The notes: generated from the letters alone by a model not told the origin. A DNA stretch of 64,000 nt from Flavobacteriales bacterium UBA2104 (GCA_002331485.1 DCYS01000037.1:37265-101264); one strand, 5' to 3'. Shown: positions 1 through 9,889, counted from the first letter of the stretch. A program made the numbers and translations.

Positions 1-286
1 GACCATAGATCAATTCACAGTCTACTTTTTCATTTCCTATTTCAAACTCTACAGTTTTAGTACTTTTTGGAATGTTAATTGACGAATACAGTTTATCAAT
101 TTGATCAGATACAAAAAAAGAATTCTCAATACTGATCTCTTTATCTCCAAAGACTATCTTAAAATCCTTAGTTTGAGAAGTAACAAATTCAATTTCTAAA
201 CCACATAATTGTCTCAATAAAATTTCAAAAGAATACTTTACTTCTTCTTCACAAATAGTCGGTATGAATACTTTTATCTGACTCAA
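1..286 (-). CDS. Partial gene, possible N-terminus of a polysaccharide deacetylase-type protein
   Basis: An open frame runs off the left edge. It begins with a TTG that overlaps the TGA stop of the upstream glycosyltransferase (TTGA), which suggests translational coupling. About 95 residues are visible, beginning MSQIKVFIPT and containing FVTSQTKDFKIVFGDKEIS. The pattern of a short beta segment, an amphipathic helix and then FVT....FKIVFGDK.I resembles, from memory, the DUF7033 region that precedes a deacetylase domain in Bacteroidota glycan loci. No catalytic residues lie inside the window, so function is inferred from this resemblance and from the neighbouring glycan genes only. Confidence 0.5.
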   Translation of the reverse strand, partial: MSQIKVFIPTICEEEVKYSFEILLRQLCGLEIEFVTSQTKDFKIVFGDKEISIENSFFVSDQIDKLYSSINIPKSTKTVEFEIGNEKVDCELIYG

Positions 287-1464
287 ATCAAACTTTTATA
301 AAATTCATCAAGTTTTTTTTCATATGGTGTCAAAGAGTATTTTTCGTATAAGACTTTATTAGCATTCTCCCCCATACTTTTTACTTGATCAGAATTATCT
401 GCAAGATATTCAAGAGCTGAAACTAAAGAATCATGAGAACGTATATCGAAAACCAATCCAATTCCATTCTGCTCAACAATTCTTTGTTGTGGTTTACAAT
501 TGGAAACTAAGAGGCAAAGCTCCCCATACATATATTGATAAATTTTATTTGCTACTCCTGATTCATGTTGAGGATTAATGTGTAAAGGAGAAAGGCCAAC
601 GTCTGAAATGTCCATGTAAGAATCCATGTTTTCCAGAGGGACCCATGAAATATACTCGATCATATCTGATTTGATTGTATTCATTTTCCTGTTGAAAACA
701 ACTTTATCACCTTTATCTAAAGGTCCTATTATTAACAACTTCAGATCATCCCTTCTCTTTTGTATATCTATGAAAGCATCCATAACATCTAGAATACCTC
801 GTCGAACACCTACACTTCCAAAATACATGAATGTCATTTTATCTGATCTAGAAATTCCCTCGGGTTCCTTGAATACTGAAAGATCTGGGATGTTTGGTAA
901 AGTCATCAATTTTCGATTCTTTAAAAATGGATAGCGGCTTCTGAGATCTTCTCCAAAATAATCGCTCAGAACGATTAAACCATCGGCTTGTTCTAAATAT
1001 TCCGCCTCTAGTTCTTTCCATTTTTCGGGAAATGTCACCCATCTTCTTATTGGTTTATTAACCCAGCTATATGATGTATAGGCGACTGGATAATTCTCGT
1101 GAAGATCAAGAATGAGCGGTATTGTTTTTCCAGTTTTTTCAATACCTCCCTTCACGGGTTTCGCCATATACAGATCATGAGTATGGACGATGTCAATATT
1201 TCTGGATTTTAAAAATTTATATGTTGCTTTTTTCCATAAATTTCTATAGAACGGCAAAAGCAAGTTCAGAAAAACTAAAATATTTTTTTTAAGTTGAGAG
1301 ATCTTAATTCTTACAACTTCGAAATCATATTCTACTTCTGATTTTCGTCCTAGATCAAAACAAAGAACAGACACATCATAACCTAGCGACCTGAGCATTT
1401 TAATTTCCTTTAGGACACGTACGTCACTATCAAGATCGTTATCGACTATTACACCAACCTTCAT
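283..1464 (-). CDS. GT4-family glycosyltransferase
   Basis: The protein of 393 residues has a GT-B fold. The N-terminal half begins MKVGVIVDNDLDSDVRVLKE, the usual acceptor-side start with a DxRV element, and has HTHDLYMA near residue 95. The C-terminal nucleotide-sugar half has YFGSVGVRRGILDVMDAF and a late glutamate-containing segment (HESGVANKIYQYM). It probably transfers a sugar from an activated donor to a lipid-linked glycan at the cytoplasmic membrane face. The donor and acceptor cannot be read from sequence. It starts 1 nt after the sulfotransferase stop and overlaps the next gene, so it is a middle gene of a minus-strand operon that probably begins with the YfhO gene. Confidence 0.85.
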   Translation of the reverse strand: MKVGVIVDNDLDSDVRVLKEIKMLRSLGYDVSVLCFDLGRKSEVEYDFEVVRIKISQLKKNILVFLNLLLPFYRNLWKKATYKFLKSRNIDIVHTHDLYMAKPVKGGIEKTGKTIPLILDLHENYPVAYTSYSWVNKPIRRWVTFPEKWKELEAEYLEQADGLIVLSDYFGEDLRSRYPFLKNRKLMTLPNIPDLSVFKEPEGISRSDKMTFMYFGSVGVRRGILDVMDAFIDIQKRRDDLKLLIIGPLDKGDKVVFNRKMNTIKSDMIEYISWVPLENMDSYMDISDVGLSPLHINPQHESGVANKIYQYMYGELCLLVSNCKPQQRIVEQNGIGLVFDIRSHDSLVSALEYLADNSDQVKSMGENANKVLYEKYSLTPYEKKLDEFYKSLI

Positions 1465-1465
1465 T

Positions 1466-2347
1466 TTAAATTGAATATCCTAGTTTAGAGGAGGTATCTC
1501 CACAAATAGACCTTACCTTTTCTTTGTCAGCTTCAGCCCATTCTTCGAACTTTTTAAACTTAGCAGTTTTTTGAACGTTTACTCGCGCATTTCTTCTTTT
1601 TTGAATTAAACCTTCAGAAATCGAAGCACCGCAAAACTGAAACATTTCAGATAAATTAGTACTGTTCCATTTATTAAAGGATAATGTGAACTGTTGATTC
1701 GAAGGTACCGTTTCGAGAAAATTAAGGATCCATTTATTTGTCTCATTCCACAACCAGGAATTTTTTTGAATTAAATCATATTCAGACCATTTATCAAAGT
1801 GAAAATCACCTTGATCTGGTTTGATCCTATTTAGTTCAGAAGAGTTCTCTGCATCGTACCAGTCTCTTTCCATACCAGACTTGATAACCTGTCCAGGGTT
1901 ACGATGTAAATGAACAAATTTCGCTTTGGGAAAAATATCTCTTATGACTTCTGCAAAAAAGGTTTGTCTACTATCTGTGAAGATTAAATTCTTGTTCACT
2001 TTCAAAGCCTGGTTGAATAACTCCTCTCTTCCTCCTAAGAACATTTCTCTTAACAACTGTTTCTCACTATTGCTAGCTTTGTTGAAATCATAATTATAGC
2101 AGATTCTCGCTTGACTTCTCATCACAGGTATTGGATGATGCAGAGACACAACAGATTCATCAGTTGAAATGATCTCATCAATCCATTTTGTCCCACATCT
2201 ACCAGTAGAAAGAATGAAAACAGGAGTCATGTCTTCAAAAGATCTTCTTGTCTCAAATAAATCAACGTTTTTTTGCTTCTTACCAAATATTCTTCTTAAA
2301 AATAAATGGTGATATGACAGAGGAGAAATAAGATTTATCAATTTCAT
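1466..2347 (-). CDS. Sulfotransferase family protein
   Basis: The protein of 293 residues has the two PAPS-binding elements of the sulfotransferase fold. The 5'-phosphosulfate loop is ILSTGRCGTKWID near residue 45, and the 3'-phosphate element is FVHLHRNPGQVIKSG near residue 150. The family moves a sulfuryl group from PAPS to a hydroxyl or amine, and in surface-glycan loci the acceptor is normally a sugar. No signal peptide is seen, which fits a cytosolic enzyme acting before export. It lies between an SGNH hydrolase and a glycosyltransferase. The PAPS-producing cys genes start about 30 kb away in the same window, and a second, unrelated-looking sulfotransferase lies at 55209. Confidence 0.82.
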   Translation of the reverse strand: MKLINLISPLSYHHLFLRRIFGKKQKNVDLFETRRSFEDMTPVFILSTGRCGTKWIDEIISTDESVVSLHHPIPVMRSQARICYNYDFNKASNSEKQLLREMFLGGREELFNQALKVNKNLIFTDSRQTFFAEVIRDIFPKAKFVHLHRNPGQVIKSGMERDWYDAENSSELNRIKPDQGDFHFDKWSEYDLIQKNSWLWNETNKWILNFLETVPSNQQFTLSFNKWNSTNLSEMFQFCGASISEGLIQKRRNARVNVQKTAKFKKFEEWAEADKEKVRSICGDTSSKLGYSI

Positions 2348-2360
2348 TTTATTATTGTTA

Positions 2361-3080
2361 TCACCGTATCAAATTTAATATTCGATCAGATATTTCTTTG
2401 TGACCATCATAATTGTAATGAACACCATCGGGGAAATGGTCTTTAGAGTTTAGATCCCTTACATCTACAAAATCAATGCTCCTTTCTTCTGATATTTTTC
2501 TGAGTATATCGTTATACACTTTGTAGTTACTTATCGTACCAGGAAGTTTCTTTTCAATACGCTCATTTCCTGAATTTATACCTAGAATTATGATCTTCGA
2601 GCAAGTATCCTTATTAATATGATCTAAAATCTCATTTATGTCCCTCTCAAATTTCTTTTTACTTGTCCATGCACGTTTTCCTCTCAATTTAACTATAAAT
2701 GGTCTTAAGACACCTTTAAATAGTGCACCATGCAGAAGATTAAACAGATGATATGATACTTTCCCTTTCTTTTTAACGGATATCAAATCAGAATACCACA
2801 AGGGAATTTCTCGAGTTGGGGCATCAACTGCTCCAAGATTCAAGATAACTACCGAAGCACCGGATGAACTGATATCATCCTTTAGCCTTAGAATATCTCT
2901 GGTTATAGCTCGTGTAAATCCTTTATTTTCAACAATCCATAATGAATCATCTGATTCATCCTTATTCAAATAAGTCTCGATAAGACTAGCATAATTGAAG
3001 TTATAAGACCTTTCCCTTCTGGGAGGCCTTACCCTCAGGGCAACAGAAGATCCAACAATTAATACTCTTCTTATCTGCAT
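2361..3080 (-). CDS. SGNH/GDSL-type hydrolase
   Basis: The protein of 239 residues has an SGNH layout. Block I is VLIVGSSVALRVRPP (GSS in place of GDS). A block III-like segment is LNLGAVDAPTREIP, and the C-terminal block V is FPDGVHYNYDGH with the catalytic Asp-x-x-His pair. No signal peptide is evident. In glycan operons such proteins usually remove or move acetyl or other acyl groups on sugars, but the substrate here is unknown. It lies 13 nt upstream of the sulfotransferase and 51 nt downstream of the YfhO-like gene on the same strand, so it is likely co-transcribed with both. Confidence 0.72.
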   Translation of the reverse strand: MQIRRVLIVGSSVALRVRPPRRERSYNFNYASLIETYLNKDESDDSLWIVENKGFTRAITRDILRLKDDISSSGASVVILNLGAVDAPTREIPLWYSDLISVKKKGKVSYHLFNLLHGALFKGVLRPFIVKLRGKRAWTSKKKFERDINEILDHINKDTCSKIIILGINSGNERIEKKLPGTISNYKVYNDILRKISEERSIDFVDVRDLNSKDHFPDGVHYNYDGHKEISDRILNLIR

Positions 3081-3131
3081 ATTTCTCTATAAAAAGTCAT
3101 GAATAAATCAGAGAATTTAATCACTTAAAAA

Positions 3132-6086
3132 TTAGTCTTCCTTACTTGCAAGAATAAAATCCTTCACAAAGAAAACTAAGGCAATCAATAGAATTAATAT
3201 CGACCCAACTAGAGATATCGTATTCGCCTGATGATATTTCGGTTCTTCAAATTTCATAACTAATTCATAATTACCTTTTGGCAACTCTATACCTCTCAGC
3301 AAATAATTCACTCGATTGATTGGCACTTCCTCTCCATTAATATATGCTTTCCAACCATCTGGGTAGTAGATTTCAGAAAAGACAGCGAACTGATTATCCG
3401 TAACATTAACATCGTACTTGAGTTTATTCGGCGCGTAGGATGTCAATTCAATATTACCTTCAGCTGAAAAAGTTAAAGAAGACATCCCTTTTGATTCTTC
3501 ATCTCCGATAACGGCTTCATCTCGAGGCGAAAAATCATGAACTTTTCTCACTTCCAATAATTTCTTAAAGCTATTAGTGGTATCTTTTTTCAGTTGTTCC
3601 AATGGAATCCAGTTGCGTTGACCATTTATATCCTCAGCGTATATAACATCTACTCCAGACCTTTTTACTTGAGATAGGTCAATACTAAGTGAATCAGGTC
3701 TTAACAGAAACACGTTCTCTCTTCCTGAAAGAGTATCTAGGCTCTTTTCATTACCATTCACTACAAGTTTTGAATCCGATAAATTTTCGATCTGATATAG
3801 ATTACCCAAAGCTAATAATTCATCATTTGGATGCTCTTCTACCATTAATTCCTTAACTAACCAAGCATTTCCTAATGCTCCGGGATTCGTTCGTGCTGAA
3901 TTTTGTTGAATAAAATATTTTACGTTCAACATATTGAGCACATCCATATTACCTTCACCAATATGAAAATTCATCAAGTTCTGAATTCTTCTCAGTTTTG
4001 CTCCATGATATCCATTTAGTGATTTATGGAAATAGGATGACCTAGAACTATTAAATCCTCCTCTTGGTTCATAGACACGATAATTCGTGTTCATATTTAA
4101 TATCTGAAACTTTTTTAACCATAATTCATCCTGGTTAATTCTCGATCGTGGACCAGAGCTCACCATGCTTCTAGCTTTATCAACTTCTGACTTAAGTTCT
4201 GGATTCTTTTCAAGCTCTTGAGCCAATATTTCTTTGTCAGCTTTTGTTGGTGATAAAGGGAAGTCAAACTTGGACTCCGGAACCCAATACTCGTAATTTG
4301 TTCGACCTGTTTTCTCATTATTCAGGTAGTTTAGATCAACCATGATGAGATCGATCAAAACCAGCCCTGATAATCCAATTATCAAAACTTCTTTAGGTAC
4401 TTTTAAATAAATATATACAAGGATAAGACCTATGCCCAGAAATAAAAATAGAATAGATCTCAACATACTTTGTCTGTAAATCTTTTCTCGAACTACAGTT
4501 AAAGCGCCGAATTGCTTATCTACTCTCTCAACTTGTTGCGCAACTAATTGATCAACCTGCTGTGGGTTATTAATATCAATACCATTCTGCTGAAGACGCT
4601 GAGGATCCTCATTCATTATCTGTTGGCGAACCTGAGATTCATAATTATAGATAAAATCTTGTTCTCTTGGTGATAAATATCCATCGCCTAACCCAGAAAA
4701 AGTTAAAATGAATAATAGCACAACTAAGGACCCTGAACCAACGAAAAAGGGTTTGATGTTTTCCTTGATTGCCTCACGTTCTTTTATCAGTTTACTCAAG
4801 AATAAAACGCCCAACAGCGGTATGATCAATTCAACGACCGCCAAAATAATTGTTACTGCTCTGAACTTGTTATAACCTGGAACATATTCAATAAAGAACT
4901 CAGTAAGACCCATGAAGTTTTTTCCCCAGGAAAGCATCAGCATTAATATGGTCACCAAAGCTAATCCCCACTTCAGAGGGCCCTTTAAGTAGATCATACC
5001 TAGAACTGCCAAAAAGAAAACAATGATCCCAACATAAACCGGTCCCGACACAAAAGGTTGGGCACCCCAGTAAACGTCATTTTCCGCGACTAAACTGGCT
5101 TCCCTGCGAATATCAGGATCTCTTAAAACGTCTGAGAATTGAGAAGACTTGATCGCACCATTAGACCCACCTTTTACATAAGGCGATACTAAAGTCATAG
5201 ACTCTCCTATCCCATAGCTCCATTGAGTAATATAATCTTTATCCAATCCGCTAGTCGAATTCCTCTCTGATGAAGTGCCATCCACATTGATCGTGATATC
5301 GTTCCCTCCCCTTATTGTGTGCTTAGCATAATCATTTGTAAGCGATATATTTCCATAATTTATAGCTGCAACTATGATGTAAGAAACTATTATTCCGATA
5401 GTTGCCTTCAAAAAGTGAGACCAGTTTTTGCTTTTGATAACTCTGATGAGCTCAACAACTCCTAATCCTAAAAGAAGGATCGCCAAATAATATGTGATCT
5501 GAAAATGATTTGAAGTCAAATGTAATCCCATGAATAAAGCCGAAAGAATGAGTCCCCATTTCAGATTATATCTGTACGCCATATAGAACGCTCCTATTAC
5601 GGGAGCCATTAATGCAATAGCCTCGGCTTTCGAATTGTGACCAGCTTGAAGAATTATTACATAATAGGATGAAAAAGCGAAAGCTAATGAACCAAATATT
5701 GCAACCATCGGTTTGACTCGCATACAAAGAAGCATAATGTAAAAACCGATCATATAAAGAATGAAAAGACCCGCTGGGGACTTCATACCAAAATTCAAGA
5801 ATCTAACGATCTCATCCAACAAGTTCCCTTTATAATCAACGGAGATTTGATAGGCCGGCATTCCTCCAAACATTGAATTCGTCCACAAAGGTTCTTCTCC
5901 AGTCGTTTCTCTGAAATGAACGATTTCATTCGACATACCTTTATACTGCTCAATATCATGTTGTTTCAATCGATAACCATCAAACTGTGGCTTAAAATAA
6001 ATTAAGGTAATTATGAAGAAAAGACCTATAGCTAAAAAGTGAATCCAATTCTTAGCAAAAAAAGACTTTAAGTTAAACTTGGCCAT
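3132..6086 (-). CDS. YfhO-family polytopic membrane protein
   Basis: The protein of 984 residues has a multi-spanning membrane part up to about residue 590, then a large soluble C-terminal region, and ends with one more transmembrane helix near residues 955-977. The N-terminus (helix at about 14-33, then FKPQFDGYRLKQHDIEQYKGM) is characteristic of Bacteroidota YfhO proteins. YfhO in Gram-positive bacteria glycosylates lipoteichoic acid and resembles GT-C transferases. In Bacteroidota the role is unproven, and I infer a lipid-linked sugar transferase or related glycan step. It is probably the first gene of the operon running to the left edge. A short 83-nt gap separates it from miaE. Confidence 0.8.
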   Translation of the reverse strand: MAKFNLKSFFAKNWIHFLAIGLFFIITLIYFKPQFDGYRLKQHDIEQYKGMSNEIVHFRETTGEEPLWTNSMFGGMPAYQISVDYKGNLLDEIVRFLNFGMKSPAGLFILYMIGFYIMLLCMRVKPMVAIFGSLAFAFSSYYVIILQAGHNSKAEAIALMAPVIGAFYMAYRYNLKWGLILSALFMGLHLTSNHFQITYYLAILLLGLGVVELIRVIKSKNWSHFLKATIGIIVSYIIVAAINYGNISLTNDYAKHTIRGGNDITINVDGTSSERNSTSGLDKDYITQWSYGIGESMTLVSPYVKGGSNGAIKSSQFSDVLRDPDIRREASLVAENDVYWGAQPFVSGPVYVGIIVFFLAVLGMIYLKGPLKWGLALVTILMLMLSWGKNFMGLTEFFIEYVPGYNKFRAVTIILAVVELIIPLLGVLFLSKLIKEREAIKENIKPFFVGSGSLVVLLFILTFSGLGDGYLSPREQDFIYNYESQVRQQIMNEDPQRLQQNGIDINNPQQVDQLVAQQVERVDKQFGALTVVREKIYRQSMLRSILFLFLGIGLILVYIYLKVPKEVLIIGLSGLVLIDLIMVDLNYLNNEKTGRTNYEYWVPESKFDFPLSPTKADKEILAQELEKNPELKSEVDKARSMVSSGPRSRINQDELWLKKFQILNMNTNYRVYEPRGGFNSSRSSYFHKSLNGYHGAKLRRIQNLMNFHIGEGNMDVLNMLNVKYFIQQNSARTNPGALGNAWLVKELMVEEHPNDELLALGNLYQIENLSDSKLVVNGNEKSLDTLSGRENVFLLRPDSLSIDLSQVKRSGVDVIYAEDINGQRNWIPLEQLKKDTTNSFKKLLEVRKVHDFSPRDEAVIGDEESKGMSSLTFSAEGNIELTSYAPNKLKYDVNVTDNQFAVFSEIYYPDGWKAYINGEEVPINRVNYLLRGIELPKGNYELVMKFEEPKYHQANTISLVGSILILLIALVFFVKDFILASKED

Positions 6087-6169
6087 AAAATTCGATTATT
6101 TATAAAATAAAAGCATGAAGATAATAAAAGTGATGCACTAGCATATGAATCAAAAAGAATTATTCCAAG

Positions 6170-6751
6170 TCAACCGTGCATAGTCTCTTTTTTACCATAC
6201 TTTTCCATAAGACCTGCCTCATACTCCAAAAACTCTTTCCATCGTCTATCTACGTCAATTTTCTTTGCGTATTTCTTTGCAAAATTTAAGAACATCGTGT
6301 AGTGTCGAGCTTCACTCTCCATTAATTCCCTGTAAAAAATGCGAAGCTCAGAATCTGAAATATTTTCTGATAGCAATCTAAAACGTTCACAGCTTCTTGC
6401 CTCCACCATTGCACCAAATAACATGCGTTCTACAAAACGTTGTTCTTCGCTTCCACCCTTCTGGATATAACCAAGCAGGTCATGGATATACTCATCCTTG
6501 CGCTCCCTCCCTAATTTAAGTCCTCTTTTTTGAAGTTCTTTGTGAACCATTTGAAAATGTTCCATTTCCTCCTTTACGAGCTCCCCCATCGCCTCCACAA
6601 CATCTGTATATTGCGGAAACTTTACTATAATAGAAATCGCATTCGAGGCAGCTTTTTGCTCACAATAAGCGTGATCTGTTAAAATTTCCTCTATGTTTTT
6701 TTCGACGATATCAACCCATCTAGGATCTGTTGGTAGCTTTAAACCGAGCAT
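6170..6751 (-). CDS. miaE: tRNA 2-methylthio-N6-isopentenyladenosine hydroxylase
   Basis: MiaE is a ferritin-like di-iron enzyme that hydroxylates the isopentenyl side chain of ms2i6A37 in tRNA. The protein has the carboxylate/histidine ligand pattern of the family: HAYCEQKAASNA, EEMEHFQMVH (ExxH), EARSCERF and ESEARHYTMF (ExxH). I chose the ATG giving MLGLKLPTDPRWVD (193 residues). An in-frame TTG exists 21 nt upstream, but it falls inside a TATTTTTG promoter box and would add an untypical MSLKITT. Gene length and start match the family. It appears monocistronic and is divergent from the adhesin gene at 6933. Confidence 0.9.
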   Translation of the reverse strand: MLGLKLPTDPRWVDIVEKNIEEILTDHAYCEQKAASNAISIIVKFPQYTDVVEAMGELVKEEMEHFQMVHKELQKRGLKLGRERKDEYIHDLLGYIQKGGSEEQRFVERMLFGAMVEARSCERFRLLSENISDSELRIFYRELMESEARHYTMFLNFAKKYAKKIDVDRRWKEFLEYEAGLMEKYGKKETMHG

Positions 6752-6769
6752 TGTAGTAATTTTTAGTGA

Positions 6770-6802
6770 CAAAAATAGTGTTTATCTTAAATTGCTTCTC
6801 AA
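6770..6802 (-). promoter_or_regulatory. Candidate promoter of miaE
   Basis: On the minus strand TATTTTTG (6777-6770) matches the Bacteroidota -7 consensus TAnnTTTG. A TTG (6802-6800) lies 22 nt upstream, inside the spacing seen in flavobacterial promoters. The transcript would begin about 15 nt before the ATG at 6751. Seen by eye; not tested. Confidence 0.4.
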
Positions 6803-6891
6803 TGTTTTTCAGTAACATTAGTTTCAAACTTTTCATATGATCAAAACATGAATTCATCAACGTTTTTTTTAGGTTAATCTTATAAATTATG

Positions 6892-6899
6892 TAATTTTG
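6892..6899 (+). promoter_or_regulatory. Candidate -7 box of the adhesin/porP operon
   Basis: TAATTTTG matches TAnnTTTG, about 34 nt upstream of the preferred ATG at 6933. No clear TTG -33 element is seen at the usual distance. Confidence 0.35.
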
Positions 6900-6932
6900 A
6901 TTAGTGTTATTTTTCACAAATTACATTGTGTT

Positions 6933-8879
6933 ATGAAAAAATTATTGCTTGTTTTCTTTCTATCCCTGTCTGGATTGACATATAGTCAATTGGTTCAGAT
7001 TTGGAATAACGACTTTGATACACCCTCGGATTGGGACCTAACTATTCAAACAGGGCAAAATGACTCTGATGCGAACGTTTGGGTAATCAGTGACGAAGAA
7101 GGTGGTGAGACCCCTCCAAATTGTGGTGTAGCTAGCAATGGGGATCCTACATTGCACGTATCATGTCAAGGTGCAGTTTGCATTGGAACCGGAGCTATTT
7201 ACAACGCTGGAGATAACGGTTTAGGATTTGCTCCTTCAACGACGAATAAAAGAGCTGCGTTGACTGTACCCATTTCTACTGTTGGTGAAACAGGATTAGA
7301 ACTTGTTTTTGACTGGATTGGTGTCGGTCAAGCTGGAGCTGATTTTGCAGAGCTAGAATATAGTACAGATGGTGGTACAAGTTGGAATGTTGTTTGGACA
7401 CAAACACCTGGCAACGTTTGTGGTGGAGGTCAAGGAGAATGGGCAGAACAAACAGTTGCTTTACCTGTTGCAGCGGAAAATCAGGCTGATCTTAGATTTG
7501 CTTTTCACTGGAGAAACGACAATGATGGTTCCGGAACTGATCCATCTTTCGCTGTAAATAACTTAAGATTATTTGCCGATGATAATGGAGGTGCAGGACC
7601 AACTGCTGACTTTACAGCTTCAAGCTATGATTTTTGTGAAGGAGACTGCATTGATCTAACAGATGCATCTACTGGCAATGGAATTACATCATGGAGCTGG
7701 ACATTCAACGGTGCTTCCACTGCTTCTTCTACAGACCAAAACCCTACAAACATCTGTTACCCTACCGCCGGTACATATGATATTATTCTTGAAGTAACAG
7801 ATGCTGATGGTACAGATCAGATCACACAATCTGTCAACGTAACCACTTGTGGTGGTGGACCTACTGCAGCCTTTACTCCTAGTTCTACGAACTTGTGCGA
7901 AGGTGATTGTATTAGTTTCACAGATAACTCAACGGGGAATGGTATCACATCATGGAATTGGACATTTAATGGAGCCTCAACTGCTTCTTCAACTGATCAA
8001 AACCCTACAAATATTTGTTTTCCAACGGCTGGAACTTATGATGTAACTTTAGAGGTGACTGATGCAGATGGAACAAACCAAACCACTCAATCGATTACGG
8101 TAACGACTTGTTCTGGCAATCCACCAACTGCCGCATTTACAATAGACACCAATTTGATCTGTGCAGGAGATTGTATATCATTTACAGACCAATCAACGGG
8201 CGACCCAGACACCTGGAGCTGGACTTTCCAAGGAGGAACTCCAAATGCTTCTTCAGATCAAAACCCATCAAATATTTGCTTTGACACACCTGGATCTTAT
8301 CAAATTACGTTGACAGTTACTAACGACGGAGGATCTGATCAAACACTAACAACGATCGATGTATTAGATCTACCCGAGATCGAAGGGTTCGGAGATACGT
8401 TAATAGAGATTGGTGGATCAGCAGAACTTGAAGCGGTTCCTGCAAATCCAGGATTTATTTTCTGGGAACCTGGAGAAAGCCTAGACTGTGATACTTGCGC
8501 AAATGTTATCGCAAGCCCTGTTATCACGACAACTTATTTCCCTCAAGTTATTGGAGCGAATGGTTGTATTGGTAGAGACACTGTTATAGTTGCAGTCGAT
8601 TTTGAAGAGATCGTAGAAGTACCTTCTGCTTTCTCTCCTAATAATGATGGAGTCAACGATTTCTTACATGTATTGGGAGTTGGTATCGTAAATATGGAAT
8701 TCAGAATCTATAACAGATTTGGTCAATTGGTATTCGAGTCCACAGAAGTAGAAGATGGATGGGATGGTACTCTTAACGGTGAACCACTCAATCAGGGGTT
8801 GTTCGTTTATACCTTAACTTACGATCTTGTTAATGGAGCAAGTGGTGAAAAAAGTGGAAACATAACCTTAGTTAAATAA
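6933..8879 (+). CDS. Secreted PKD-repeat protein with T9SS type B (gliding-associated) C-terminal domain
   Basis: I start at the ATG giving the signal peptide MKKLLLVFFLSLSGLTYSQ; the in-frame codon 36 nt upstream adds a segment untypical of a leader. After a roughly 200-residue beta-rich N-terminal region there are three PKD domains (about residues 224-305, 307-389 and 395-470), each with a paired-cysteine CEGDC or CAGDC motif. The first two are near-identical copies. The last 90 residues (VPSAFSPNNDGVNDFLHV to the end) form the CHU_C/type B sorting domain used by SprB-like adhesins. It is probably exported by T9SS and held at the surface as an adhesin. It is followed 8 nt later by its likely PorP/SprF partner. 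Confidence 0.87.
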   Translation: MKKLLLVFFLSLSGLTYSQLVQIWNNDFDTPSDWDLTIQTGQNDSDANVWVISDEEGGETPPNCGVASNGDPTLHVSCQGAVCIGTGAIYNAGDNGLGFAPSTTNKRAALTVPISTVGETGLELVFDWIGVGQAGADFAELEYSTDGGTSWNVVWTQTPGNVCGGGQGEWAEQTVALPVAAENQADLRFAFHWRNDNDGSGTDPSFAVNNLRLFADDNGGAGPTADFTASSYDFCEGDCIDLTDASTGNGITSWSWTFNGASTASSTDQNPTNICYPTAGTYDIILEVTDADGTDQITQSVNVTTCGGGPTAAFTPSSTNLCEGDCISFTDNSTGNGITSWNWTFNGASTASSTDQNPTNICFPTAGTYDVTLEVTDADGTNQTTQSITVTTCSGNPPTAAFTIDTNLICAGDCISFTDQSTGDPDTWSWTFQGGTPNASSDQNPSNICFDTPGSYQITLTVTNDGGSDQTLTTIDVLDLPEIEGFGDTLIEIGGSAELEAVPANPGFIFWEPGESLDCDTCANVIASPVITTTYFPQVIGANGCIGRDTVIVAVDFEEIVEVPSAFSPNNDGVNDFLHVLGVGIVNMEFRIYNRFGQLVFESTEVEDGWDGTLNGEPLNQGLFVYTLTYDLVNGASGEKSGNITLVK

Positions 8880-8887
8880 ACTGTAGT

Positions 8888-9889
8888 ATGAAGTTAACAA
8901 TTTTAGCAGCTGCGTTCACTATCGCAATTACTGGTTTTGCCCAGCAAGGAAGGAACTTCAGCATGTGGTTTCATAATAATATGCAACACAATCCTGCCGC
9001 TGTTGCTACAAACAACAACGACATGCAGTTGTTCACGAACTTTCGATACCAGTACTTTACTGTCACTGATAAACCTTTTCAAACGATTTCAGGAAGTATA
9101 GAAGGAAAACTTTTTAGAGGTAAAACACGGAACGGTTATCTAGGAGTTGGTGGTGCTTTCATGAATGACATGAGTGGTGACTCCAGATATTCTAATACTC
9201 AGGTTTCTATTCCAATAGCTTATCATCTGGCGTTTAATGAACGAAACTTTTTCTCTATCGGTGTTTCACCAGGTTTATACCAAAGAACTCTTTCACCAGG
9301 CAATTTGACATGGGAAAGCCAATGGAATGGTTATGAATTTGTTGAAGGAGCTCCAGGCGAAGGAATTGCAAACGCTAATGTTTCAAATTTCGATCTGGGT
9401 GCGGGACTTTTTTATCAGTATAGAAAAGACAATACAAAACGAATTTATTTAGGTTTTTCTACTCAACATATCTTGGAACCTAACTTAGATTTCAACATAA
9501 CAGATAATTTGTACAGAAGATTCACAGGTCAGATTGGAGCAAATTATCGCCTTGGAAATAGTAGATTCGGTATTTCTCCTCAGGTCCTTGCTATGTTCCA
9601 GGGGCCAAACAGAAACATAATGGTTGGATCAAACTTTGACTTTTATTTACAAGATCCATCCCTAAGAACGATATTCTTTAGACCTCAGATCTTCTCTTTC
9701 GGCATCTACCATAGGTACATGGACGCAGTGGTTGTTAATTTTCAATATACATTCAATGGTTTAACTATTGCACTTTCCTATGATTCAAATATCAATACTA
9801 TGTTGCCTGCGTCAAAGACAGTTGGTGCAGCAGAACTTGTTTTAAAGTATGATATGATCTTAAACAAAAAGGGTAAATTCATTTACTAA
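8888..9889 (+). CDS. PorP/SprF-family type IX secretion outer-membrane protein
   Basis: The protein of 333 residues has a signal peptide (MKLTILAAAFTIAITGFAQQ) and then the family's N-terminal hallmark, FSMWFHNNMQHNPAAV. An alternating aromatic beta-barrel pattern continues to the C-terminus. PorP/SprF proteins sit in the outer membrane and are needed to export or attach cargo with type B C-terminal domains. Each is typically encoded directly downstream of its cargo, exactly as here. The next gene begins at the base after the stop (TAA then TTG), so the operon continues. Confidence 0.88.
   Translation: MKLTILAAAFTIAITGFAQQGRNFSMWFHNNMQHNPAAVATNNNDMQLFTNFRYQYFTVTDKPFQTISGSIEGKLFRGKTRNGYLGVGGAFMNDMSGDSRYSNTQVSIPIAYHLAFNERNFFSIGVSPGLYQRTLSPGNLTWESQWNGYEFVEGAPGEGIANANVSNFDLGAGLFYQYRKDNTKRIYLGFSTQHILEPNLDFNITDNLYRRFTGQIGANYRLGNSRFGISPQVLAMFQGPNRNIMVGSNFDFYLQDPSLRTIFFRPQIFSFGIYHRYMDAVVVNFQYTFNGLTIALSYDSNINTMLPASKTVGAAELVLKYDMILNKKGKFIY

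Noticed and set aside
6897..6932. An upstream start for the PKD adhesin
   Set aside because: It would begin within the promoter box and destroy the clear signal peptide that begins at 6933.
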